DNA from: Arthrobacter sp. OV608 | GTDB lineage: Bacteria; Actinomycetota; Actinomycetes; Actinomycetales; Micrococcaceae | DNA length: 64,000 bases | Direction of reading: 5' to 3' | Assembly: GCA_900110595.1 (NCBI GenBank) | Contig: FOEZ01000014.1 | Span: 37,814-101,813 of the forward strand | Part shown: one piece after another, positions 1-7,496 of the stretch | Layout: each line of letters starts with the position of its first letter | Position numbering within the stretch: the stretch's first letter is position 1 | The notes under the pieces: generated by a model | What the model saw: the letters and a program-made list of their open reading frames with translations, nothing else | Database searches by the model: none | Told to the model about the DNA's origin: nothing | Translations under genes and position numbers: made by a program

Positions 1-952
1 TGCATGCCAGGAAGGCCTTGCCGAAAGGCCCGCCCAGGACAGAGAGCACAATGTGCTGCAGGCCGCCGTCGGCAGCTCCCACCTTGGGGTCGGCAAGGTC
101 CGGTGCCGCAAGGATGCCGAAGAGCAGGATGAGGCCACCGAGCACGAAGGACGCCGTGACGGCACGGATGATGGCCTTGGGGGCCGTGCGCTTGGGATCC
201 TTGGTCTCCTCGCCCAGGGAGCTTGCGGTGTCAAAGCCGTACATCACATAACCGGACGCCATGGCGCCGATCAGGAACACGCCGAAGAAGCCAAGATCGT
301 GACCTTCGCCGAAGTCGGCGGTCTCAAAAAAGACCTCCGGTCCCCGCACCACGTGCCAGGCCAGTGCGAGGATCAGCAGCACCGCGGCCACCAGCTCCAC
401 GAAGACGCCGATGCTGTTGATCCTGGTCATGAGTTTCACGCCGAACGCGTTGATGAGGGTTGAGATGGTGATCATGATGGTGGCCAGCACCACCCCGTTC
501 ATGGCGAAGTCGTAGGGGCCGGTACCGTCGCCAACAAACTGGAAGCCGGACCAAAGCTGCGGCAGCGTGATCTGCAGGGCCAGCGCCACGGACCCCAGCG
601 CCATGATGGAGGACAACAGCAGCAGCCAGCCGGCCAGCCAGGACGACGTCCCGGACGCAAGCCGCTTGGCCCAGTTGTACACGGATCCGGCCACGGGGTA
701 GCGGCCTGCCAGTTCGGCAAAACACAAGGCCACCATCAGCTGGCCGGCGAACACGAGGGGCCAGGACCACGCGTACGCGGGGCCGGCCATGGAAAAACCA
801 AAGTAGAACAGTTGAAAAACACCGGTGAGGATGGAGATGTAGCTGACACCTGCCGCGAAGCTGGCAAACTTGCCGATGCTCCGGTCCAGGGTCTGTGTAT
901 AACCAAATTCGTCCATGCCGCTTGAATCAATACTCTTGCTGGGTTCCGCCAT
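1..952 (-). CDS. APC-superfamily permease (ACT amino acid/choline type), C-terminus cut by window edge
   Basis: Open frame on the minus strand running off the left edge; about 317 residues visible of an expected ~500. The ATG at 952 has an AGGAGT ribosome site about 7 nt upstream. The N-terminus is hydrophilic and followed by closely spaced membrane segments. Motifs FAELAGRYPVAGSVYNWAK and GFDTASSLGEETKDPKR are typical of the amino acid/choline transporter (ACT) family within the APC superfamily. It is the last gene of a run transcribed after betB and betA, so import of choline (or a related quaternary amine) to feed BetA is the likely job. The family call is firm from motifs; the substrate is inferred from context only. 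Confidence 0.85.
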   Translation of the reverse strand, partial: MAEPSKSIDSSGMDEFGYTQTLDRSIGKFASFAAGVSYISILTGVFQLFYFGFSMAGPAYAWSWPLVFAGQLMVALCFAELAGRYPVAGSVYNWAKRLASGTSSWLAGWLLLLSSIMALGSVALALQITLPQLWSGFQFVGDGTGPYDFAMNGVVLATIMITISTLINAFGVKLMTRINSIGVFVELVAAVLLILALAWHVVRGPEVFFETADFGEGHDLGFFGVFLIGAMASGYVMYGFDTASSLGEETKDPKRTAPKAIIRAVTASFVLGGLILLFGILAAPDLADPKVGAADGGLQHIVLSVLGGPFGKAFLAC

Positions 953-1041
953 GTGGGACTCCTAAATCAGAAAAGCACGATAGTGATGACCGGCCGGCCG
1001 TGGCGCATGCGAAAGTATGCCTTGCCGCCGGACCCCGCCGC

Positions 1042-2700
1042 TCAGGCGAGGGACGCGGTGAGCTCCATTTCTTCCATGGCCATGGTTTCCCCGGACCTGC
1101 CGGTGCGGATCAGGTCCGCGCGGACCAGATCAGCACAGCGCTCGCCGATCATCATGACGGTGATGTTGGGGTTGACGGTGATGTGCTCAGGCATCACCGA
1201 GGCGTCGGCGACGCGCAGCCCCGTGACGCCCTTGACCCGCAGCTCTGGATCCAGCGGCGACATGTCGTCGTCCACCGGCCCCATCCGCACGGTGCCCACC
1301 GGGTGGTACACGGTGTTGTGGGTCTTGCGGATGTAGTCCCGCAGTTCCTCGTCGGTCTGGGCCTCGACGCCGGGCGACAGTTCGCGCCCGGCCCATTCGG
1401 CCATCGCCGGCTGGGCCGCGATTTCCCGGGCCTTGCGGATGCCGGCCACCATCACCCGCATGTCGTGCCCTTCGGGGTCCGTGAAGTAGCGGGGGTCCAC
1501 CATCGGCTTGTCGCGGAAATCGCGGCTGCGCAGCCGGACTGTGCCGCGGGAGCGGGCGTGGGTGACGTTCGGGGTGAGGCTGAAGCCGTTCTCCGTGGTG
1601 GGGTAGCCGTGCCGCAGGGTGTTCATGTCGAACGGGACCGAGCCGTAGTGCATCATCAGGTCCGGCCGGTCCAGGCCGGCCTCGGTGGGGGTGAAGATGC
1701 CGATCTCCCACCACTGGGTGGAGGTCTGCACCATCGGCTGTTTCGCCTCGAACTGCACCACGCCTTCCGGATGGTCCTGCAGGTGCTCGCCCACGCCGGG
1801 GGAGTCCACCAGGACCTCGATCCCGTGCTGCGCCAGGTGGGCCGCCGGGCCGATCCCGGAGAGCATCAGCAGCTTGGGCGAGTCGATGGCGCCGGTGGAC
1901 AGGATGACTTCGCGATGCGCTGTGAGCCGGTGGGTACGGCCGAAGGCCGAGTCCACCACGTCCACGCCGGTGCAGCGCTTGTCGGCGTCAAACACCAGCT
2001 GGCGGGCGCGGAGGCCGGTCAGCAGGGTGAAGTTTTCCCGGTCGATAATCGGGTGGATGTAGGACACCGAGCTGGAGGCGCGGGTGCCATCTGCCTGGCG
2101 GTTGATCTGGAAGAAGTTGGCACCGTTGACCACGGTGGTTCCGGTGTTGAACTTCGCGCGCGGGATTCCGGCCTGCTCGCAGGCGTCCAAAAGTGCGACG
2201 CCGGCAGGATCCACCGGGGGCACGTTCATCAGGTGCACGGGGCCTGAGTCCCCGTGGTGGGGTGCGTCCGGGCCGGCGTCCTCGTTGGTTTCCAGCCTCT
2301 TGTAGAGCGGCCAGGCGGCGTCGGCGTTCCAGCCGGTTGCACCGTGCTTCGATTCCCACTCGTCCAGGTCTTCGCGGGGTGCCCAGAAGGCGATGCAGGA
2401 GTTGTGGCTGGAGCAGCCGCCCATGACCTTGGCCCGGGCGTGGCGCATAAAGGAGTTGCCGTTCTCCTGCGGTTCCACCGGGTAGTCCCAGTCATAGCCG
2501 GATTCCAGCAGCTCCATCCAGCGGTCCAGCTGCAGGATTTCCGGGATGTTGCGGTCATCCGGGCCCGCCTCCACCAGGGCCACGGTCACCTCAGGATCCT
2601 CGCTCAGCCGTGCTGCCACAGCCGCGCCGGCAGATCCGCCGCCGACCACCACGTAGTCGAACCCGCGCTCGCCGAGGTCCTCGATGTTGTCGAAGTGCAT
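1042..2700 (-). CDS. betA: GMC-family choline dehydrogenase
   Basis: Protein of 552 aa, usual length for BetA. An N-terminal Rossmann motif VVVGGGSAGAAVAARLSE (about residues 16-33) binds FAD. MGGCSSHNSCIAFWAPREDLDEW-type sequence near residue 95 is the GMC signature region, and YHPVGTVRMGP near the C-terminus carries the catalytic His. It would oxidise choline to betaine aldehyde at the membrane. The gene begins directly after the stop of the aldehyde dehydrogenase (no gap at 2700/2701), which fits co-translation in a betB-betA-permease operon. Other GMC alcohol oxidases look similar, so choline as substrate rests on the betB and TetR neighbours. Confidence 0.88.
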   Translation of the reverse strand: MHFDNIEDLGERGFDYVVVGGGSAGAAVAARLSEDPEVTVALVEAGPDDRNIPEILQLDRWMELLESGYDWDYPVEPQENGNSFMRHARAKVMGGCSSHNSCIAFWAPREDLDEWESKHGATGWNADAAWPLYKRLETNEDAGPDAPHHGDSGPVHLMNVPPVDPAGVALLDACEQAGIPRAKFNTGTTVVNGANFFQINRQADGTRASSSVSYIHPIIDRENFTLLTGLRARQLVFDADKRCTGVDVVDSAFGRTHRLTAHREVILSTGAIDSPKLLMLSGIGPAAHLAQHGIEVLVDSPGVGEHLQDHPEGVVQFEAKQPMVQTSTQWWEIGIFTPTEAGLDRPDLMMHYGSVPFDMNTLRHGYPTTENGFSLTPNVTHARSRGTVRLRSRDFRDKPMVDPRYFTDPEGHDMRVMVAGIRKAREIAAQPAMAEWAGRELSPGVEAQTDEELRDYIRKTHNTVYHPVGTVRMGPVDDDMSPLDPELRVKGVTGLRVADASVMPEHITVNPNITVMMIGERCADLVRADLIRTGRSGETMAMEEMELTASLA

Positions 2701-4218
2701 CTAGTTCTCCCTGCCGTGGTCAGCGAACCAGCCGGTCACCTGGGGGCTGGTGTTCTGGTAGATGTGCTTGGCTTCCTGGTACTCAGCCAGCCCGGTGAGG
2801 CCGAGTTCCCGGCCGACGCCGGACTGGCCGAAGCCGCCCCACTCGGCCTGCGGGAGGTAGGGGTGGTAGTCGTTGATCCAGATGGTGCCGTGCCGGAGAC
2901 GGCCTGCCACACGCTGCGCCTTGCCGGCGTCCTGGGTCCAGACCGCACCCGCCAGTCCGTAGATGGTGTCGTTGGCGGTGGCTACAGCCTCGTCCTCCGT
3001 GCGGAAGGTCTCCACGGTAACCACAGGCCCGAACGCCTCGTCGGTGACCACGGACATTCCTTTTTGGACGCGGTCCAGGATGGTCGGCTGGTAGTAGAAG
3101 CCGGCGTCGAACTTTTCTCCCGACGGCGCCGCACCGCCGCACCGCAACCTCGCCCCCTCCTCGATGCCGCGCTGGACGTAGGCGTGGACCTTGTCGCGGT
3201 GGGCGGCGGAGATCAGCGGGCCGGTCTCGGCCGCTTCGTCGAACGGGCCGCCAAGCCGGATTCCCTGTGCCCGGCGGACCAGCTCGTCAACGAAGCGTTC
3301 GGCGATCGATTCCTCCACCACCAGCCGCGCCCCCGCCGAACAGACCTGGCCGGAGTGGACGAAGGCGCCGTTCAAAGCGTTGTCGACGGCGGCGTCAAAG
3401 TCCGCGTTCGCGAACACCACGTTGGGGTTCTTGCCGCCCAGTTCCAGCGCCACCTTCTTCACCGTGCCGGCGGCGGCAGCGGCAATGCGCTTGCCGGTCT
3501 CCAGGCCGCCGGTGAAGGAGACGAGGTCGACGTCGGGGTGTTCCGAGAGCGGTGCGCCCGCTTCAGCGCCGGGTCCGGTGACGAGGTTGGCGACGCCGTC
3601 CGGCAGGCCGAGGTCCTGCAGCAGCTGCATGGCCAGGATGGCGGTGGAGGGGGTCAGTTCGGAGGGCTTGAGGACAAAGGTGCAGCCGGCGGCCAGCGCG
3701 GGGGCGATCTTCCACGCGGCCTGCAGCAGGGGGTAGTTCCATGGAGTGATCAGGCCGCAGACGCCTACGGGTTCATAGACAATTCTGCTAACGACGGCCG
3801 GGTTCCCGGCATCGACCACGCGGCCCGACTGCTGCCCCGCCAGCCGGCCGAAGTACTCGAAACAGGCGGCGATGTCGTCCATGTCGATGCGGCTTTCGAT
3901 GATCCGCTTTCCGGTATCGAGTGACTCGGCGCGGGCGAACTTTTCCCGGCGCTCGCGCAGCTCGGCTGCGACCTTGAGCAGGAAGGTGCCACGCTCGGGA
4001 GCCGGGACACTGGACCAGATGCCTGAGTCGAAGGCAGTACGCGCGGCGGCGATGGCCCGCTCGGCATCTTCACGGCCGGCCTCGGAGACCGTGCCGGCCA
4101 GTTCGCCGTCGGCCGGGTTGTGGATGTGGCGGACGGCGCCCGACGCTGCCGGCTCCCACGAACCGTTGATGAAAAGGGTGGATGCTGTCACGTCCGGAGA
4201 CGGTGTGGCGTAAGTCAT
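2701..4218 (-). CDS. betB: Betaine aldehyde dehydrogenase family protein
   Basis: Protein of 505 aa of the NAD(P)-dependent aldehyde dehydrogenase superfamily. It has the catalytic Glu in LELGGKNPNVVF, the catalytic Cys in HSGQVCSAGARLVVEE, and the C-terminal substrate region WINDYHPYLPQAEWGG seen in betaine aldehyde dehydrogenases. It would oxidise betaine aldehyde to glycine betaine, an osmoprotectant. I place the start at ATG 4218 (MTYATPSPD) rather than at TTG 4278, because the extra 20 codons lie inside the operator palindromes. There is no Shine-Dalgarno before ATG 4218, but a -10 box ends 7 nt upstream, so the mRNA is probably leaderless. It is followed immediately by betA. Confidence 0.9.
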   Translation of the reverse strand: MTYATPSPDVTASTLFINGSWEPAASGAVRHIHNPADGELAGTVSEAGREDAERAIAAARTAFDSGIWSSVPAPERGTFLLKVAAELRERREKFARAESLDTGKRIIESRIDMDDIAACFEYFGRLAGQQSGRVVDAGNPAVVSRIVYEPVGVCGLITPWNYPLLQAAWKIAPALAAGCTFVLKPSELTPSTAILAMQLLQDLGLPDGVANLVTGPGAEAGAPLSEHPDVDLVSFTGGLETGKRIAAAAAGTVKKVALELGGKNPNVVFANADFDAAVDNALNGAFVHSGQVCSAGARLVVEESIAERFVDELVRRAQGIRLGGPFDEAAETGPLISAAHRDKVHAYVQRGIEEGARLRCGGAAPSGEKFDAGFYYQPTILDRVQKGMSVVTDEAFGPVVTVETFRTEDEAVATANDTIYGLAGAVWTQDAGKAQRVAGRLRHGTIWINDYHPYLPQAEWGGFGQSGVGRELGLTGLAEYQEAKHIYQNTSPQVTGWFADHGREN

Positions 4219-4225
4219 ACGGAGG

Positions 4226-4254
4226 ACAGTAGCCGATGTTGAACGCCTGTTCAA
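4226..4254 (-). promoter_or_regulatory. Predicted leaderless promoter of betB operon
   Basis: Reading the minus strand: -35 TTGAAC (4254-4249), a 17-nt spacer, -10 TACTGT (4231-4226), then 7 nt to the A of the betB ATG. The start point would fall on or next to the start codon. The -35 hexamer is one arm of the operator palindrome, so a bound repressor would block polymerase. Inferred from sequence only. Confidence 0.6.
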
Positions 4255-4278
4255 TAGTTTTTTTGAACAGGCGTTCAA
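4239..4278. promoter_or_regulatory. Double TetR-type operator (two palindromes)
   Basis: Two 16-bp sites, TTGAACGCCTGTTCAA (4239-4254) and TTGAACAGGCGTTCAA (4263-4278), are exact reverse complements of each other, 24 bp centre to centre. Each has the TGAAC...GTTCA arms usual for TetR-family operators. They lie between the tetR stop and the betB start and cover the predicted betB -35 box. This is the expected binding site of the TetR protein encoded at 4318-4953. Confidence 0.8.
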
Positions 4279-4317
4279 TGAGACTGAGGGGGTGGCAGTG
4301 CCGGGAAGCGCGCGGTT

Positions 4318-4953
4318 TTAGTTCTCCTGAAGCGGACTTGAGCTCTTGCTGTCGGCTTGATCCTGCGCCTTGAGCGGGGCGAAAGCGATTTCTTCCGTAC
4401 GGCTGATGCTTCGCTTGATGGACTCCTTGTCCACGCCAAGAAGCGAGGTCAGCCACATCCCGTTTTGTATCACCACAATGTCCGCTGCCCTTGCCCTGCA
4501 TTCCTCCCACGACAGTCCGGGCTGGGCGTTGGAGACCAGTGCCGCGAGTCCGTCGATGTAGCGGTCAAAGGCGGCAGCGTTGATCTGCGCGTAGTCCTCA
4601 TCCGCCTGCGCGAGGGCCCACAGGTGCAGGCGCAGGGACAGATACCGGGTGGTCAGGAGATCAGCGGCGGCAACCCGCCGCAGGGCCTTGCGCAACTGTT
4701 CGTCGGCGGGCAGGGAGGGGTCTTGTGCCACCAGCAGGAGGTCGTGCTCGTCCACCCGCCGCAGGGCTGCGCGGATCAGGCTTGTCTTATCGTCGTAGTA
4801 GTAGTTCACCAGGCCCAGGGCGACGCCGGCTTCCCGCGCTACGGCACGCATGCTCACGCCGGAGATACCGTGGCGGGACAGCAGATCGAGTGCCGCTTCT
4901 AGAATGCGTGTCTGCCTGTCGATCTGTTCGCCATTGACGGTGTTTGTCCCCAC
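4318..4953 (-). CDS. TetR-family regulator, BetI-like
   Basis: Protein of 211 aa. Residues about 13-60 form the TetR helix-turn-helix (RILEAALDLLSRHGISGVSM, REAGVALGLVNYYYDDKTSL); the rest is the ligand-binding helical domain. GTG start at 4953. It lies upstream of and in the same direction as betB, with a pair of palindromic operators in between, so repression of the betB-betA-permease operon, relieved by choline or its aldehyde, is the likely role (BetI is the known family precedent). Ligand not shown by sequence. Confidence 0.85.
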   Translation of the reverse strand: MGTNTVNGEQIDRQTRILEAALDLLSRHGISGVSMRAVAREAGVALGLVNYYYDDKTSLIRAALRRVDEHDLLLVAQDPSLPADEQLRKALRRVAAADLLTTRYLSLRLHLWALAQADEDYAQINAAAFDRYIDGLAALVSNAQPGLSWEECRARAADIVVIQNGMWLTSLLGVDKESIKRSISRTEEIAFAPLKAQDQADSKSSSPLQEN

Positions 4954-5025
4954 CCCGCCACACTATTGCCAAACCCGTCACGAATGCACTTCCGGACCGG
5001 GCTGGTACACGCCCCGGTCCGCTGC

Positions 5026-6063
5026 CTACTGCGGGCCCTCGGCCGGCGTCCACCCCAGGGCGGGGCCGAGGCTGCCGGCAATGTCGGTCAGGATCTGGAC
5101 GTAATCTTCATGGTCAAAGCTGAAAGGCAGGGCGAACGCCACCTCGTCGACTTCCTGGAATCCCGCGTGGGCGTACAGCTGTTCCGCGATTTCGTCACTG
5201 GTGCCGATGAGGTCCGGGGCGAAGAGCATGCCCTTGGGCCCCTGCGGCGTCCGGGTGCGCGGAGTGCGTTCATCGACGTAGCGCTGGTATTTCTCCCGCT
5301 GTGCCGGCGAGGCCGAATCCGTGGGGATCACCACCAGGCCCTGCGACACCCGGGCCGCGCCATGTCCTTGTGCCGCCTCCCGGAAGGCACGGATCTGCGA
5401 TTGCTGGACGAGGGCGAAGTCCGGCTCCTGGTCCGCTTCGGGGAAGACCACGCTGCTGGAGAGCAGGTTGAACCCGTTCGCCCCGGCCCAGACTGCCGAC
5501 TTCGTGCTGCCTGCCCCATACCAAAGACGGTCCCTCAGCCCGGGAGAATGCGGCTCCACCCGGTTGGAAAATTCCTCGACCACACCTTGCTTGCCGGAAA
5601 AATCCCGCACGGGTTCCCCCGCAACCAAACGGGCCAGCCGATCCATGCGGGCGTAGCTGAAGTCCTCCACTGCAGAGGAGTCCGGGTACAGCTCGTGCTT
5701 CACTGTGTCGTAGTTCATCGGTTCCCCGACGCTCAGCCCGGGATTGATCCGTCCCCCGGCGAGCAGGTCCACGGTGGCCAGGTCCTCGGCCAGGCGCAAC
5801 GGGTTTTCCCACCCGAGCGGTGTCACTGCAGTGCCGAGTTCGATCCTGGTGGTGCGCTGGCTGGCTGCGGCCATCACCGCGATGGGCGAAGAGATGCCGA
5901 ACTGCAGGTGGCGGTGGCGCAGCCAGGCACTGTCGAATCCGAGCTGCTCGCCAAGTTCGATGATCTCCAAGGTGGATTGGTGGCCGGGGCCGGGATCCGC
6001 CGGATCGAAGAGGCCGATCGTGAGGAAGCCAAGCTTGCGCAAGGGGCGGGCGGGGTGGGGCAT
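5026..6063 (-). CDS. LLM-class flavin-dependent oxidoreductase
   Basis: About 345 aa with the luciferase-like monooxygenase fold: LGEQLGFDSAWLRHRHLQFG near the N-terminus, TRIELGTAVTPLGWENPLRLAEDLATVDLLAGGRI in the middle, and GTSDEIAEQL near the end. Such enzymes use FMNH2 and O2 on small organic substrates. I chose ATG 6063 because GGAGGAAG sits just upstream; the frame extends further but without a ribosome site. It is transcribed towards the TetR/bet genes with 72 nt between. Its substrate is unknown; a role in amine or osmolyte breakdown would be guesswork. Confidence 0.85.
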   Translation of the reverse strand: MPHPARPLRKLGFLTIGLFDPADPGPGHQSTLEIIELGEQLGFDSAWLRHRHLQFGISSPIAVMAAASQRTTRIELGTAVTPLGWENPLRLAEDLATVDLLAGGRINPGLSVGEPMNYDTVKHELYPDSSAVEDFSYARMDRLARLVAGEPVRDFSGKQGVVEEFSNRVEPHSPGLRDRLWYGAGSTKSAVWAGANGFNLLSSSVVFPEADQEPDFALVQQSQIRAFREAAQGHGAARVSQGLVVIPTDSASPAQREKYQRYVDERTPRTRTPQGPKGMLFAPDLIGTSDEIAEQLYAHAGFQEVDEVAFALPFSFDHEDYVQILTDIAGSLGPALGWTPAEGPQ

Positions 6064-6138
6064 GGGCTTCCTCCATGATCGGGGTGGGCTGCTCCCAGAA
6101 TATGCGTCAGGCACTGGGGGCGTTGGCAACGCAGAAGA

Positions 6139-6171
6139 ATCCCCGCCTCGCCGTCAGGGCAAGGCGGGGAT
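6139..6171 (-). terminator. Hairpin terminator after the binding-protein gene
   Basis: ATCCCCGCCT at the left pairs with AGGCGGGGAT at the right. The stem extends inward to about 14 bp with one mismatch, around a 4-nt loop. It lies 20 nt beyond the stop of the minus-strand binding-protein gene. Only a weak T-rich run (ATTCTTCTG) follows on that strand. Confidence 0.65.
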
Positions 6172-6191
6172 CCATTCGTCGGCAGGTCCGC

Positions 6192-7175
6192 TTACTTCTT
6201 GGGCAGACCTGCCGGGTTCAGCTCGGACTTCTGGATAGCCTCGGATGACAGGCCCCAGCGGTCCAGGATCTTGGCGTACGTGCCGTTTTCAATCAGTTCG
6301 TTCAGCGCTGCCTGGGCGGCGACGGCCAGGCCGTTGTCCTTTTTGGTGGTGAAGGCGATCTGCGCGGTCAGCGGCCAGCCGCCGTTGAGGGTGCCCACCT
6401 GCTTGCTCTTGCCATCCAGGGCGGCTTTGTAGGCAGAACCGGCATTGGGTCCGAACGTCAGGTCCGCACGGCCGGACTGCAGGGCCAGCGTGGAGGCGGA
6501 GTCGTCGTCGTAATACTGGAACTCAACCGGCTTCAGTCCGTTCTTCTTGTTTTCCTCGTCCCAGCGCACCAGGATGGCTTCCTGGTTGGTGCCAGAGCCA
6601 ACAATGACGCGCTTGCCCGCAACGTCCTTGGCCTCCTTGATCTCGCCGATGTCCGAATCGCTCTTTGCGTAGAAGCCCAGCAGGTCGTTCCGGTAGGTGG
6701 CGAAGTCGAACTTCTCCTTCCGGGCTTCGGTGACGGTCACGTTGGACAGCACGGCCTCGTACTTGGCGGATTCAATGCCCAGCGGCCAGTCAGCCCAGGC
6801 CACGGGAAGGACCTCCACCTCCAGCCCCAGTGTCGCGCCCACCGCGTAGGCGATGTCCACCTCGCTGCCGATCAGGGTCTTGTTGTCCGTGGCAAAGGTG
6901 CTGAGCGGGGCAGTGCCGCCGGTGCTCACCACGGTGAGTTTGCCGTCGGCCTTGATGGCTTCGGGGACCAGCGCTGCCGCCTCGGAGTCCACGGAGACCT
7001 TGAAGCGGTCCTGCTGCGGGGACAGGTTGAACGTCTTGCCTGCCGCTGTGGTGGAAGATCCCGACGTCGGTGCTGTCGCCGCCGTCGCGCCCGGATCGGC
7101 GCATGCTGCCAGTCCCAGCAGCGCGGTGATGGTGAGGGCCACGGCAGCAGCCGGTTTCGCCTTGAGAATGGGCAT
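6192..7175 (-). CDS. Amino-acid-type ABC transporter substrate-binding lipoprotein
   Basis: Protein of 327 aa. It starts with a lipoprotein signal (hydrophobic run then LLGLAAC lipobox, Cys about residue 24), so it is anchored on the outside of the membrane. The rest matches the SBP_bac_3 family: KLTVVSTGGTAPLSTF, GSEVDIAYAVGATLGLEVE, ARKEKFDFATYRND and a C-terminal YAKILDRWG. GGAGG lies ahead of ATG 7175. No permease or ATPase genes adjoin it, which makes it an orphan binding protein in this window. Ligand probably a polar amino acid or related amine. Confidence 0.88.
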   Translation of the reverse strand: MPILKAKPAAAVALTITALLGLAACADPGATAATAPTSGSSTTAAGKTFNLSPQQDRFKVSVDSEAAALVPEAIKADGKLTVVSTGGTAPLSTFATDNKTLIGSEVDIAYAVGATLGLEVEVLPVAWADWPLGIESAKYEAVLSNVTVTEARKEKFDFATYRNDLLGFYAKSDSDIGEIKEAKDVAGKRVIVGSGTNQEAILVRWDEENKKNGLKPVEFQYYDDDSASTLALQSGRADLTFGPNAGSAYKAALDGKSKQVGTLNGGWPLTAQIAFTTKKDNGLAVAAQAALNELIENGTYAKILDRWGLSSEAIQKSELNPAGLPKK

Positions 7176-7496
7176 TATTCCTCCTTGGAGGGTGGTAGCG
7201 GATGCAACGGATGTGCTCGTTGCAGCAACTATCCGGCAGCGCGAGCAACCGAATCAAAGGCGCTGAAACCCGGAGATACGCGGAGTAACCGCAGGTCACC
7301 GGAGGACCGCGGCGGTCACATTACGGAGCGAGTACCAACGGCTAAACCAAGTAGCGCGGTTCGAGTACCGCTTAAGAAAACGAGTACTCAAGGAGCAAAG
7401 ACAGGTGGGGGATTACGCGTGTGCCGCACCCTCGCCAGCCCATACGTTGAAGTACGTTGCGCCCACGGTGGGGCACTTGGTCTTGAGGAGAAACAC
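7176..7496. promoter_or_regulatory. Divergent intergenic region with three CGAGTAC repeats
   Basis: A 321-bp gap between the minus-strand binding-protein gene and the plus-strand repeat protein, so it must hold promoters for both. CGAGTAC occurs three times, at 7329-7335, 7362-7368 and 7381-7387, the last within the palindrome GAGTACTC. Three direct copies within 60 bp upstream of the exoprotein gene suggest a regulator site. The regulator is not identifiable here. Confidence 0.4.

Noticed and set aside
4219-4278. Extended betB start at TTG 4278
   Set aside because: Would translate through both operator palindromes and the promoter; ATG 4218 fits the family N-terminus.
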